A stretch of DNA of 64,000 nt from Uranotaenia lowii. Its lineage: Eukaryota > Arthropoda > Insecta > Diptera > Culicidae. How positions within the stretch are numbered: the stretch's first letter is position 1; each line of letters starts with the position of its first letter. A program made the position numbers and the translations under genes. Below are positions 32,433-46,009 of this stretch, piece by piece. The stretch is from contig NC_073692.1 of assembly GCF_029784155.1 (NCBI RefSeq), forward strand, positions 436,333,228-436,397,227, in the 5' to 3' direction. Under the pieces are notes generated by a model, which worked only from the letters and a program-made list of their open reading frames with translations, was not told the DNA's origin and did not search any database.

Positions 32433-35123
32433 CCATTTTTAGAATTAAGCAGAATATATCAGTACAATGAATGAGAAGCACGGAATTTTACTTCATCCCC
32501 AATAAAGTGTATAATTAAGTCCAAGCAAGCGACTTTACCTCTATAGTGCATCCGAAATCGGGTTAAATAAGTGGTGGCAACATAAGTGCAATCAAATTGC
32601 GTGGTGGTACTCCATACAATGTACCCCAAAAGAGGCAAACAAAATCTCCCCCCGAGCGGGTGATCAGCTGTTGGTGTAAAGTGAAAGCGACTCACCTTAC
32701 ATTCCTGCTGCTGGTGGATGCCATCGACGAGAGACGGGAAGAAATCCCTTGAAATCCGAAAAAGTTTTAAAAATGGTCATTCTAATGAAACAAAATTTGA
32801 TGGACGCTCACTAGTCGGTGATTTAATCAGATCTAATAGACATTTGAGCGCTTTTTTTGTTTTTTTCTTCTGTCTTCCACCCCTGGACCCGGGTGAATCA
32901 CCATCGATCGAATTTGAAGTAGCAAGTTAAAAAATACGTGATCGATGTAGTGTGATCATTTTAACTTTTCCGGAAGAAACTGAACCGTTGGAATAATTTG
33001 TTTCGTCTATGTGTCTTCGATGCCATCCGCTTTTAGAAGAAATAAAGATAGATTTTGCGATAGAAAATCTATCATCATTAATTAATATGTGTAATAAAAA
33101 CTGTTTGATTAGAATCCGAAGGTGGTCATGGTTTTAAAATTTTATAAAGTCGGTTAGGCTCGAATGTTTTGAGGTAGGATTTCATAGATGTTTTGTAGGT
33201 AATTGGTAAAAAGGTAAGATTTATAAAGAGACAAGATCGATACATCATCATAAATCGCTTTATATTATAACTAACTATATCTTCAAAATAATCAATCATT
33301 TGCTTGCTGAGCAGGTTATACACGAGTGTGGAATACCTGTCGTTGATTCATAACATTAAAAATGTTATAAATTTTTAAACAGCTAGGGAAATAATTGATT
33401 TATTTTTTCACATAACACCTACACTTACACATCATGCATTCAAATCAAAGCAGTTCACACGAAGCCATGGGATCATGTATGTGGTTGTTTGCATTGCAGA
33501 TTCGTTGAACTAATAATCTAAATAATGCAATTAAGCACATACGTTGTCGAAACTGCGGTGAATCCGTGAACCCATGGTGGATTATCTACATACAGACATA
33601 CAAAACAACTGCTTAGAAAAAAAACTTCTATTGGTTGCAAACTGTAGGTTATCGTACTTTAAGGCGAGTTTCTTATGAAATTTTATAACCTTAGCAAACC
33701 TTAGTTATTTGCAAAATCACTTAAAAAAATTCTTCCAAATGTTGCGACGCAGCGCTAGAAATCGTCAAGTATATTAAAATAAAAAATAATTTCTAAAAAA
33801 CCTGATTGGATCTTTAACAACCTCTAACTATTAATGAACATATTTTTTTATGACGATGACAATACTACGCTCATATTCATTCTCAAATAGCTTTGGATGT
33901 TCAATAAAAAATCTTCGTACAATTAATCTGCCAAGTTTTAATACTTACATTCACTCATTCAATTATCAAATGATAGCAGAGATATTATCAAGCTATAATG
34001 TCAGAGATTTAGCACTATAGTTGTTTTAAGTTGAGCCTAGTTCTTTGTGCAAATTTAGATTTTCCAGTGAAAGCCCTCATTTGTGATCAAATTATTGTTG
34101 TTTTATAAACATTGTTATTAAAATTATGCAAAACTAACAGCATTTATGAAACAACAAAACCACTCTTGAGGATTTTCAATCAAAACATCATTACTTTGGA
34201 CAATTAAGGGAAATTCGATGTTCAAAGAAAGGTAGCGATTATTTCATAACAAAATTTCTTCTCATAAATTAGGAAACATTACGTGGCACAAACACTGCAA
34301 TTACAGCAATTTATCGTACGCCAATTTGCAGTACTTTGCAACATTAGTCACTGATTTAGTGTCGAATGGCCACTATAAAACAATAATAAACCGAAGGAAC
34401 GATTGAACGGGCAATACACTAAAAATACGAAACAAACAGAAAAAAAAATTTGGTGGCATCCAACCGGTCAGAAGCTCTTCGAGCGTAAATCTGCGGTTTG
34501 AGTTTAATTAGCTACGGCTCAGCGTTTCGGTCGCCAAGCTGGCTTAAAACTTGGCGTTTTTTGTTGCTTGTTTGTGTTATGAGCGAACGAAAGTGCCCCC
34601 CCTGGGGTGGGTAAAAGTGTTCCCGCATATGTGTTTGTTTCCTCTCCAGGTTGCATCACTGCTCAAGGGAATCTGCAGATTGGCCATGCGTGCGTGCGTA
34701 TCCCATCCTTTCGGGCCGTTGTTTGGGACACAAATCTTCGCTATTCGCCGGCTTTTGTTGCTATTTTTCCTCAAAACGGATCATCAAATTGGATGGTTAA
34801 TAGGAAGAAAAAGTGCTGTAAGCAATAAAGTTTCATTAAATCTTTGTTGACCTTTCGTTCATTACGGCGATTTAAAAAAAAATCACTTGAAGGTGCCTAT
34901 TGCAGCTAACTACCGAATTTTATCGATGTCATTATATCGTATTTTACGAGCTGTTTTTGATAATCGAAGGGAGAAGGTTAACCAAATTGATAGTAAAAAT
35001 CTCTATTTAACTAGAGACATAACTTTTCGTTAATATCGAGTTTAACTGGGTACTTGAGAACCTAAGAAACTACTGAACTGCTGGTAGATATATATAACTA
35101 TACGATGACAGCAACTATAGCTC
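32433..35123. other. 2.7 kb without a recognisable gene
   Basis: Mostly AT-rich. The part 34440-34620 is less AT-rich and repeat-free as far as I can see, but frames there (such as 34551-34850 +) have no recognisable product. Confidence 0.45.
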
Positions 35124-35130
35124 CAAATCT

Positions 35131-36079
35131 AATAATTTATTTATTTATTTATTTTTTTTATTGTCTTCGAGAACAAATGTTTCGCACAGACTTATTATAA
35201 TAGTAGTTGCCTTAATCTATTTTTGTACACCTGTTTTGAGATTCCAAAATCGAAGATGCTAGCACATTGATTGAAGTAGCGGTTGCACGTGTCCAAAGGG
35301 TTGTAGAAACCATAAGTAGTCCGATGACCGGGAATCCAGAGGAACTGCTGATGTCGGAGTGACCGTGTAGGGGCGGATAAACTAACGTTTTGTAGGAGTT
35401 CGCTATTGTCGATGTTCCCGCTCAATATGTCGTATGTGAACAAACACTGTAAAAATTTTCTTCTCCGGGCAAGCGTATCTAAATGTATAATTGACTTAGT
35501 GTCGATTGGTACGGGGCCCAAACAGGAGCTGCGTACTCAAGAATGCTTCTGACGATCGAGCAATAAAGCGTTTTGTGAGTGTATACATCGTTGAAATGAG
35601 TTGTATTTCGACGAAGGAAACCAAGCATTGCATAAGCCTTTGCAGTTATGGTAGTAATGTGCGTGTGGAATCTCAACCGACTATCAAATGTAACTCCTAG
35701 GTCCTTGATTGTTTCAAACCTTTCGAGGGAATGGTTGCTCATAGAGTATTCATAACGAAGTAAGTTGCGTGATCTTGAGAAACTCACTATTTTACATTTT
35801 TTAACATTCACCAGCATACCGTTTGTCATGCACCATCTCGTAACAGCGTTCAGATCATTCTGTAGTAAAATATAGTCTAGCGGTGACGTAATTGACCGAA
35901 AAAGTTTCAAATCATCTGCGTAGAATAGTTTATATGAAGTTCTTCGATCGCACAAATCGTTCACGAAAAGAATGAATAGTAACGGTCCAAGATGACTACC
36001 TTGTGGTACACCAGACGGAATTTCAAAATTCGAAGAGCAGTAGGAGTTCACTCTGACATATGCTGTGCGGGAGTTCAAT
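35131..36079 (-). mobile_element. 5'-truncated LINE (Jockey/CR1-like) with 7-bp TSD and AATAAAT tail
   Basis: Minus-strand coding starts inside the RT domain: YVRVNSYCSSNFEIPSGVPQ, GSHLGPLLFILFVNDLC, LFYADDLKLFR (catalytic YADD), WCMTNGMLVNVKKCKIVSFS, IKDLGVTFDSRLRFHTHI, LYCSIVRSILEYAAPVWAPY. Near 35521-35479 a deletion of roughly 40 codons plus a frame change removes the segment that the LINE at 4121-4720 retains (VERVQR...LPPYEQRC). The end is QVYKNRLRQLLL, then a short 3' UTR and an (AATAAAT)n tail at about 35135-35165. CAAATCT flanks it at 35124-35130 and 36080-36086. It is a separate family member from the fragments at 4-6.5 kb. Confidence 0.85.
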
Positions 36080-36086
36080 CAAATCT

Positions 36087-38969
36087 GAAACAATAAATTT
36101 GACTTAGTTTCAACTTTCAACAAATTTCCTATTAATATGAATGACAAGTTGCAGCCCCATAAAACTAGCTGTCGTAAAAAATGAATCTCATTGACATTTA
36201 AAGATGTCACCATTTGAGAAGAGCGAACAACACCGAAAAAAAAAATGAACAACCCGAAGTGGGTGGCCACCAGCTGTCAAACAATACCCCGTCAGTCTTA
36301 CATAAATGCACTTGAAATTTGCCCTACTGATCGTCTTCCGCGTGTAATTTGACGAAACAAAGCTAAACGAAAAAGTGGAAAATATAAAACAGAGAACTAA
36401 ATGACCAAAAAACTCGGGAGCAAAAAAACGCTCTCACAAAGCTAAGCTCCCTACCTTGATGGAAGATTGAATCACCCGAAACATGACTTACGCGGTGGAT
36501 TATCGCATTCATTTGGTTGTTATACGAAAACGAAACATGAATGAAGTGAAGAAAAAATATACAATACCGCTTCGTCACTGTTGTAGGTAACCAATTTTAG
36601 ATTAGTTTTTTTTCTTAGTTTTGCGCTGCTGGAAACGCTATTTGCAAGTCACTACACCCTACCTTCAAGCGAGGATGAACGAGCTTAGTTTTCACCAACT
36701 GTGTCCAAGGCTGTGGTGCTAATTCATGGCGATTGCAGTCAACACTACATAGGGAAACACCACTAATGACACCTAATAATTGCTCTGCGAAAGAAGACAT
36801 TAAGTTTCTAATACTTTTCAAATTAGGAAATGTCAGCGAAACTAAGATGTGGTTAAGTGGAATGCCCCATGATAAATTTTAAAACATTCAAAATGATATT
36901 ATAAAGTGATAATGAATTTCATTTTACTAAAAAAAACAAAAGCAAGCCATGACTATTTAAATACTTCTGTCGCCTACTAATCTATAGTTTTGGTTTTTTT
37001 TTTCAAATAAATGTGTTTACCAAATCACAGCACACTTTAAGGAATATGAAATCAGACATGATTAATAATTCTTTTTATTCCGTCTCAATCAAATCAAAAC
37101 AATAACCTTTTACTTCCCTTCGATTTCGTTAAGATCCATCAAAACTGGAACCAGCTGTTAAGTATCGACAGAGACTCGGCAGACTGCGTCACTTCTACCC
37201 TTCTCCAAAAATTGCATTGTTTCCCAACCTTTCCAGACTGCACACAGCGCAGACCGGAAGGTGCGCCACAAAATGCAAGAATCGAAAATCACGACCGCAC
37301 TTGGCAGGAAATCGGAAATTACTCCAGCCCATTGAAACTTCCTTTGGCTTGGCTTGACTTGGCTCAACTCAGCGAGTTTGAGCGGCTTGTTGTGACTGTT
37401 GTTGACTGTTTTCGATCGAAAACGTTTTACGACAATAACACAATAATGCAATTCAATCAATGAATGAGGTGATGTGGTGACGAACACGTTTCTCTGACTT
37501 TGGTGGCAAACTCCGATTGATTGTTGCTATTTGGGGGCTGGCAATCGTCTTCAGTTCGGGGGAAGGTAGGTTGTGCCAAGAAATTCAATTGATTTAATCG
37601 TATGATTTTGAAAGTCTGGTTTCCATTTTATTCATAAATCAATTGAAATCAAACTAACAGTCTGCTAATTTTATTTTATAAAAATCAACCTAAAAATCTG
37701 CTAATTTTATTTAGGAAATTGTTCAATCAGCTTGTCGTTGCATTTTGTTACCAGCATATAAAAAAATTAAATTTTATGGAAGTCTTTGAACACAGGCGTA
37801 TACAATCTGCAAAACTAACAGTCAATTAAAGTTATCTGCAAGATATACACCTCTTCGTATAAAACAGTTTCCATCCAGTGCAGCTGGAATAAATTTTCCG
37901 CTTCAGAAGCTTCGGTTTGTTGATGAAACGTATATTTTCAGCATGTGCTCCGCAAAATGAATATATTGGAAAGAGAGTGAAAAGTCGTACGACAGAGTAG
38001 ATAACAATTTTTCATTTTTCACGTCCTTAACGTTTGTATGTGACCCAGCATGAATCATTTACTGTTCCAGTATGGAAGGTTTTATTTGAAATTCCAGTGA
38101 ATTCTGTTTCTCTTTTTTTAAAACAATATTTGAGTAAAATTGATGAAAGTAGCAAACGGACCTTGTATCCATCTCTAAAAAAAAGTGGTAGAAAATTTTA
38201 AATTTTGCAGCACATTTTGGAAATTTGTCCATGAAATATATTCTCAAGATCTTTAATCGATAAGTTTTTTTTTAAAACAATTGTTCTATTTCCGCATATA
38301 GTGATGCAAGAATTGCTGGATTTATATCACAGATGACCAACGCCAAATTAAGGGGAAGGCAATGGAGGCAATAACTCCGGCTCATCCGGCCAGGGGGGCC
38401 CGAGGGGAAAAAAAAAGTTTTACGTTACTTTAACCATCCTACTTAAAGTTCTAGAAACCAAGGAAAATAAAACTAGAAAATTGGAATTACAACACCAAAA
38501 GGGGTCCCTCGAATCTAATAGTTTCACAGTAATATAAGTTAGGGGACCCCCCCCCCCCTAGAATAAACAATGCAGAATTTTTCCGCATTTTAGCGGGCTG
38601 ATCAAAGCAGGAATTTTTCTACAAAACAAAATTAAGACATTTGATTTTGAACTTTTCAACACAAAATTCAAGCAGAATTTAGTAATTATAAAAAAAAATT
38701 CAAGAAGAAAGTGAGAAAAAAAAACTTTAAGTTTTCATATTTTTTATGAACACCAAGTTAAAAAAAAACTGAGCACTTTTCCTGTTTTTTTTATGTCTTT
38801 TAATGACAACCGTTTTTTTTTTTATTGTCTTCTTATCTTTAAAAACTTGGGCATGTTAAAACCAATCTGAGGAATCTGGATTGCATACCCTATACATCAG
38901 AAATTATACATTGCTTTCTTCTAATTATTGAATAAGGAATGTATATTAGGAGGTTCCAGCTTATCAAAC
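36087..38969. other. 2.9 kb without a recognisable gene
   Basis: The less AT-rich part 36600-37490 has no repeats that I can detect and no recognisable protein. A run of C lies at about 38550-38561. No supported feature. Confidence 0.45.
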
Positions 38970-39027
38970 TTTTTTTTTTTTGTCTTTATTTAAGAGGTTT
39001 TCAGCCACAGGCTGGTTCACCTCTGTT
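38970..39027 (-). repeat. LINE 3'-end remnant with poly(A)
   Basis: The minus strand reads GTGAACCAGCCTGTGGCTGA, AAACCTCTTAAATAAAGACA, then about 11 A. A terminal GAACCAGCC..GGGCTGAAAA...AATAAAG word followed by poly(A) is familiar from 3' ends of insect non-LTR elements. Only about 60 bp remain. Confidence 0.5.
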
Positions 39028-40289
39028 GTCTAACATTATTTTTTGATTTTGAAATATTTTCATCACATTAAAAAAATGCTACGGATTCTGCGGTGGCTGG
39101 AATGACATTTTCTTAGCTTTGTCGAAATTTGAATAAGTAACAGCAATTATCATTTTTTGGAGAAAGAAGATGTAGAATTAAAAAAAAAACAAATCTCATT
39201 TTAATTAAGTACAAACGTCATGTAAAATCACAAGACAACTTCGAACTTACATTATTTTTGAGGAACTTATCAATATGCAATTTATAGTATGCTTAATTTT
39301 TACTTTAACTAAATAAAACATAATTTTAATAAGCACTTCAGAGTTTTAACCGGGCCAAATCTTAGTATAAATCAGGAATCATTAAAATTTAATAATAAAA
39401 AATCAATGAAAATTAAAAAAACGTTGAAAATCATTCGAAATTATGAGTTTTCTAGAGCATTGCTGGAAATTAAATTATTGAAAATGAGCAATCTGGAATG
39501 CTTACTTTAAAAGCTTAAGAAAAAATGCTAAACTAATGTATGCACCCTCTTTCCGATAATGAATTTTGAGAAAAACAACAATACTGGTAAAAAATTACTG
39601 AAGTTGCTTAAATTTAACCAATCGATAATTCTGAGTTTTTCAATTAAATTTCTATTCTTAATTCAGTAGGTTTAAGGTTTGAAATTCAAATTGGAATTTT
39701 TCCACCTGGTAGAACCTAGGTCTTTTATCATGAATATCATGAATTCAGCATTTCCATCAGAAAAACGATATTATATTTTCGATTAGTTGATTAACTCCTG
39801 CGCGATGTTTACTCATGTTGGTTTTGCAATTATTGTTTTAAGATATCGAAAACTTTCTTCTGCGCAAAAATAATGGTTATTTGAAGGTAATATGTTAAAC
39901 TCATATTAAGTTTCTTCTGAGATCGTTTTTGAAAAAATAAACTTATTTGAATTCCTTAGCTGATTTTTCAATTACTGAATTACTGAATTATTGATTCCAT
40001 GTTTTGAAAATCGAATCTCCATTTAAAATTTATGATTTCAACTTTTGTCACATTAAGAAGAACTTCGCTAACGACACTTTACCATAATTGTGGCATTCGT
40101 GTCTTAATTCGATTTGAAATTATGATTAAATGGTTCTAACTATGATTGTGGTTCTGTATCAAATCTGATTTATGATTTTGAATTTTACTCTTGAACTTTT
40201 ATATCTGTATCTCCATAGATATAAGTTTAATTCTTTTGATTAGTTTTTTAATTATTTTTTTTAATAAAAACGAACATACACAAACAGGA
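39028..40289. other. AT-rich spacer
   Basis: About 1.3 kb with no gene, RNA or repeat I can support. Confidence 0.45.
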
Positions 40290-40515
40290 TCTCAGTGAAA
40301 CTTCATGTTTGTTTGAAGAGATCTAAATTCTGCTTAAGACCAAAGCGTACATCTTTCAAGGAAATGATGGCTAGCATCTTACTAATGCTAACACCACCAG
40401 CCCACGGAAAGAGTACTATGTATGCCGTGACTGAGAATCGATCTCATGACCTCTGGCTTAGGAGATTTATACGCCATCCTCCAAACCACGGTCGGCGGCT
40501 TTTTCTTGATGTGCT
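40290..40515 (-). mobile_element. tRNA-derived SINE (approximate limits)
   Basis: The minus strand from about 40500 gives CCGTGG...GATGGCGTATAAATCTCC (A-box region), CTAAGCCAGAGGTCATGA, then GAGATCGATTCTC, which contains a Pol III B box (GATCGATTC fits GWTCRANNC) inside a short stem, and closes with CACGG pairing to the 5' CCGTG. The body then runs GTGGTGTTAGCATTAGTAAG and onward. The cloverleaf is imperfect and the body is tRNA-unrelated, so this is a SINE head, not a tRNA gene. The target duplication was not resolved. Confidence 0.6.
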
Positions 40516-40536
40516 TTAACCGAAAAAACTTTTTAA

Positions 40537-40648
40537 TGAATCAAAGCAATCGGAAGATTCCTTTTAATTGAAACACGATAGTTGAATTCAAAGGAAACCT
40601 TCGACTGCTTTGATTTAATAGAGTATTAAACCAAGTTGGCGCACAACA
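40537..40648. mobile_element. Short copy of the palindromic MITE family
   Basis: The left arm TGAATCAAAGCAATCGGAAG and the right arm ending GCTTTGATTTAATAGAG...ACCAAGTTGGCGCACAAC are inverted relative to each other. They match the arms of 50078-50313 with several mismatches. The internal part of the palindrome has been lost. Confidence 0.7.
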
Positions 40649-41615
40649 TATAGGTACCGTTCTATCAAGGAATATTTAAAGAAGGTAGTGTCAAGGCAGC
40701 CCTGCTTTTGGTACAGGCTGAGACGTCACAATCACGAAAAATCTGTTAATTTACTAGAAAACTTTTCTTTTTCGATAATTTGAAGAATCTGCTGGAAATG
40801 TACCACTTTGAAAACATGTTATTGTAGAGGGATTCTTGCTCTTTGAGATCAGTGCAAAAAAAAGTTGCATTTTCGAATAATTTTGCTTTAAAAAAGACCA
40901 TCGAAGTTCGAAAAAATGATGAACGTTCACCACTAAAATTTGTAAAACTTAAAAATTAGTTCAAAATCTTCCATGAAAATGTTCAAGTCAGTGCAGTTTA
41001 AGCTCTTCATTACAATAAAGTGATCAAAGCACATTTTTTTACAGAAAACCACAATCTTTTATTGGCATTTTAGTAAACTGAGTTAACAATCATGAATTGA
41101 TGTTAACTGTTCTAGATAAAAATTGTATATGGTAAACCGGTTGTTAAAAATCATTACAATCAATTGAACACTCAATATCTACCAGCTAGACCCTTTCGAA
41201 GCTGATTTTTTCTCCATTTTTGCACGTTTTAGCTTCAAGGCGACATTGCATTCATTAATAAATTAAGAAAAATACATAATGCAATCTTCAAAGGACCAAA
41301 AAACTTTATAACATAGTGAAATAGAGGCCTTACAACAAATAAAAGGTGTTTTTTTTTTAAATTCCTACCATTTTCACATAAATTTTCGATACAATCGTTT
41401 TTGTGACGTCACAAAAAAATCCAATATGGCTCAACACTATCTTATTTAAATATTCCTTGCCGATCTATAGAAATTCAGTATGTCTGAGCTTTTTTTTATT
41501 TCAATTGGGGGACCTTATCTATACCATTGTTATCTAACGAAATTCTTAAATATATAGGGTCTCAGACATTGCAACTGCAAAAAAAAATAAAGGACTTCCT
41601 ACGTTTAATTGGTAC
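40649..41615. other. AT-rich spacer
   Basis: About 970 bp with no gene, RNA or repeat I can support. Confidence 0.4.
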
Positions 41616-42387
41616 TACAACTTAGTTCATTTAGAAATGGGACCCTTTCTTTTGCTGATAGCTCATTTCCTAGTTATCGGACATACAAAATTTGGATAGC
41701 TTATTGTTCGCTGTGAAAAGTAATATTCGACCTATTTTCCAAATTTCCTAATAACGGGTTTTTTTTAGATATTTACGATGAAAGAGAAAAAGAAAAAAAA
41801 TATATTTTGCAAAGTTTTCTTCAAGATCCATCATTATCAAATCGATAGCTGGCAGAAACGTTGATTATATGTACATAAAATGTCTATTCGTGAGTAGTGA
41901 AAAAGTATTCAAGCACTGTCAAAAATGTCCACAAAGTTCGAATCATATGTTGGAGTGAAGCACATGATCGGAAACTACAGTTAAGGGTCATCAGGGAAGT
42001 GAAGGGTCATACCAAAATTTTCAATTTTTAATAAGCGATAAAATAATCAAGTTTTGTTAGTTTCGAAACAGTAAAATCCACCAAACTGCACTAATTTTCT
42101 TTCAAAAGACAAATGTTGGGCCAAAAAGTAACGGAAATTGAAGAAAGAGTTTGCAACCACCCAAAATACAGATTTGACGAAGTATAAGTGGGAAAAACTG
42201 ATCAATAACACGACTGAAAAAGTGTGCGCCAGCCGATGGGAGAAACCAAGAATAAATTTTCCTTTCTTTTTTATTTGAGTTATCATAAGATTACCTTTCT
42301 TTTCTTGGTAGGAAGTATTTCGATCAAACGAATTGTTTTTAGATACACGCATTCGTAACTGTCCCCTTTCTAAATGAACTAAGCTTA
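41616..42387. mobile_element. TA-flanked TIR element, ~772 bp
   Basis: The inverted repeats 41621-41643 and 42361-42383 match at 22 of 23 positions (CTTAGTTCATTTAGAAA then T or G, then GGGAC), with TA at 41616-41617 and 42386-42387. The interior is related to the element at 45071-46009: both have a GATAGCT(C/A)..T word, CGGA(C/T)AT(A/G)CAAAA, and GATATTTACG about 100 bp on, and both have TTTCGATCAAA near the right end. No coding capacity. Confidence 0.7.
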
Positions 42388-45070
42388 ACCTCGCACAAAA
42401 TTTCCAACAAGCAAACAAAGCAAAAAATTCTATGGGTTGTGCGAGGTAAAACTTTTTTGCCTTGAGTCAAAAACCTAACAAATGTTTTCAATAGACAATT
42501 CGAAACAAAAAAAAACTAGTGTAAATGTTAGAAAATATTGCTTTTTGGCAGTCAAAGCTTGAAATAGTCAATTAGTTTTTGATTACAGTATTTTCATGAA
42601 AATATATTTGAATAACACGTGGTATATGATCGGCCTTTCACCTTTATAAAAAATTTCTTACGTAACGAATCGAGCAAAACTGTTTTAAAAACCAGATATA
42701 ATTTTTATCAACCTGTTCAATCAAGTTTAAAAAATTGAATAAGTTGTCTAATCGATTTCGAATATATCAATAATAATAATATGATAAACGAAATATCTGT
42801 TTTCCAAATGATTATCTTTGGAAAAAGCTATGGATTACGTTGCGCCATATATTTTGAACATATTGAACTCTCAATTTTGTTTAGAACCAATTTTTTAAAT
42901 AAGTATTTTCAAAAAGTTCATTTCATCTTGAAAATTCAAAGAAAGATATTTTCCGTGAATGTTTGGCAATCATAGTTAAGCACGATATTACGAATCTACT
43001 TACAAATTCATTTAATCTTAGAATTACAATAAGTTGTCTTTCATCGTTTTGATACCTCTTTCTGATCGCAACAACTCCCGTTGCTTGCTTGGATCAGCGC
43101 AACAACCAACCTACATACATGTGTATTTGGGTACCTTCTTACTACTAATGTGGCTACTTATTTTCTGCGTAGCTATCTTGTCATATTCGGGGGCATCGAG
43201 CCCTCAGCATAGCAAAAAATATATAAAAAGGCACATACTACTTAGATAAAGTTATAGAAATAGCGTGAAACAATGGGTGCGGGTTCGATGGCCATATTGC
43301 ACCAAGACTTTTACAGTTGCTGCCTGCTATCATTATCTCTGCACTGGTGCCTTCCGTTCCATTTCAGTAAATCCTCGGCGAAGCATACCGGCTCGCAGAT
43401 TACGCCTACACATTTGTTAGATCCTGCTGAGCCACGAAACGGAATAAAACTGACTAACTAAATCATCAGGGTCGCCCATCTTCGACTTGATCGCGCAGCC
43501 AGTCAGCCGCGTGTAAGCCAGGTTGTTTGCTCAACACTAATAAAAGTCACTCAAAAAGGCAATTATTTTTAGTTTTTTTTATGCTTTGGAAATATCACTC
43601 AGTCCTTGCATTAGTAGCCGTTCACTTGTGTTGATCTTAACTGTTTTTTGTTATTGCTGTTATTTGTAGCTTAAACTTGAAAAGTGCGACGACGATGCCT
43701 GGTGCTACGAGTTTCAAACCAAATATCAAAGGTACAGTACGATGGTTTCTAAGTTTCCTTCCAACGTTGCTGATCCCAGTAAATGATTCCTTCAGTTGAG
43801 CTGAGCGAATTAAGGGTTTGGCTAGCAGAAATGATTGCTGGGTGCAAATGTGTGTACTCGATGAAGTGCGCATTCGGTTTATTCTTGCGTTCGAAATTAA
43901 TTTCATACTTATTCACTTGGATGGCTTCTTTAAGTCTACCGGAATAGGATGTTTCATTACTATGGTAAAGAACATAATTTAAAAACAGATTCTCGTTCGT
44001 TCAAGTTTTTTTTTATAATTACAATTGGTTTGAGATCACTAAAAAAGATTCAAAGACTTAACCCAACAGTGAGGGTTAAACCACCCCAGCATATGAAGTC
44101 TCACAAACCTCCCGTACTCCACCAATCAAACAAGCAGCTTTCAAAAGTGCAATCAATAAACATAAATGAACTAGTAATTCAGCCAATTTCGCGTGGCTCA
44201 GCCAGGTGCATTGGTGCAGACAATCCAAATGGCTTTGGCACGGTGTGCAGGCTTCAATCCAATCGAACGGCTCCTCGATCAAAAATTTGAATAATGGAGA
44301 TCATCGTTTTAATGTAATTGGGTTGAAAATGATACAAACGAGCGCTTTGAGATGTAATTTTCGGGTCTATACTCGCCGATGCTCATACTTAAGTGGGGTA
44401 GATATGTGAACTTTGCGGATCAAGCTCTTGATGAGGAATAAAAGCTAATGAAGGTACTTTCAAATTACATACTGTAAGTGGGGTTTTTTTTTATCGTGCT
44501 CTATCAATGTAAGCTTCTGAATGGATGTTCGTGGTATCATGATTAACGTTACTTGAACGTCAAATCGGAAAACCCTTTATTTTGTGATAATCTTTTATAG
44601 CTGTCGATTCTCTTTCTGCTGGTTAACATCATGAACGAGTAATGGAAAACCAATCAATTTCTTGAAGACTTGTTATTATAACTGAATCAACTCATAGCAG
44701 CTGAATACACGAGATCTCGTTACATTGACCTAAGATAACAGTCAGAAAAAAAGTCAAATGTTTCAACACAAATTTAAGTTTAGTAAATATTGAAAAATAA
44801 AATCATTACTAACCAGAAAATGAAGATTGGATAAAAGGTAGACATCACTGTAAATTAAAAAATGTATGTAAATCATAAATATCTCATCTCTTGAGCCTAG
44901 GTCCACGATCCCAAGAGTAAACATCGAACACAGTTGTATCGGATGAGTTTTCCAATAATGATCCGCCAATTGAAACGTTGATAAAGTCGTGAATGCCATA
45001 AAAATGGTAAAACGAATGTAATCGAATAAAAATTATCTCATCATGCCTTTAAAAATCGGGTTCTTCCACG
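42388..45070. other. 2.7 kb without a recognisable gene
   Basis: The less AT-rich parts 43030-43480 and 44060-44290 contain short frames (43034-43249 +, 43273-43461 +, 43949-44290 +) with no recognisable content. I see no repeats tying them to the transposons, so they might be single-copy DNA. Confidence 0.4.
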
Positions 45071-46009
45071 TAAGGCTATGATCATTTAGTATCCGGGCAC
45101 TTCATTTCGGTGATAGCTAGGTTACTAAAGCTCGGATATGCAAAACTTTAGCAGCAGAAAGAAACTATCTTGCCTATTTTTTTCACATTTTTACGTTAAC
45201 GTGTGTTTGAGATATTTACGGTGCAAAAAGCCATAGTAAAAATAATTTTGCACAAATTTGCTCCTTTTACGCTTTTTGCGCCTCGGAAATTAGGTACTTA
45301 TTTTTGACTTGAAAACTCATGAACTGTTTATTTTTTCTGAATTTTTTTTGGTCCAGATGGTTGATAAGTATAAGGAGCCACTCTAGGATGCTTACGAAAT
45401 TCAAACCAAGCATCGGAGTGGGACCCTTGATTTCAACTATAGGAACAAATTTATGGTTATTATGGACAACTGAATGCAGACCTCTTAACTATGCAGTAAA
45501 TCCGTTTCCGACAGGCGAAAAGTGTGGCCTGTCAAGTGGACACCCGGGAATTAACTAAAAATTAGCAGTTCCATGGATCGCAATCTGTGCAACCGGGTTT
45601 TGCGCAATGTGACAGATGTGTTCTGATGGACCAAGAAATTTATGTTAAACCCGAATTTAAGAGGTCATATTCTTCGAGATGCCTACTCATGAAAAGGTTC
45701 CAACCAGATTCCAATTGATTTTTACAGATGAATTTGAGTAAAATATCATGATTTTGAAAAGGTTTAGCTTCTGTGGTATAAATAATAGATCAATACATGG
45801 CTGAAAAAAGTGGGCAAAGATAAAAATTATAATTTAACATAAAGTAAGAGTATTTCTTGCTATCAACGATAAATTATTTTTTTAATATTTTTACATTAAA
45901 TATCATAACAACTCCTTCATTTCCTCCATAGAAAGTTTTTCGATCAAATCAATAGTTTTTAAAATACAGAGGTTTGAAACTGCCAGGATACAAAATGATC
46001 ATAGCCTTA
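45071..46009. mobile_element. TA-flanked TIR element, 939 bp, related to 41616-42387
   Basis: The terminal 29 bases are inverted repeats with two mismatches, starting TAAGGCTATGATCATTT, then A or T, GTATCC, G or T, GGCA. The outermost TA on each side can be read as the target duplication. There is no transposase frame. Interior similarity to the element 3.5 kb to the left shows a shared non-autonomous family with diverged ends. Confidence 0.8.

Noticed and set aside
40400..40500. Possible tRNA gene on the minus strand
   Set aside because: The B box and closing stem are present, but the D arm and anticodon arm do not fold well and a SINE body follows, so it was called a SINE.
43034..43461. 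Two consecutive plus frames (71 and 62 codons), one hydrophobic, considered as a small membrane protein gene
   Set aside because: No start context, splice signals or recognisable family, and length is within chance for this composition. Kept only as a possible single-copy patch.
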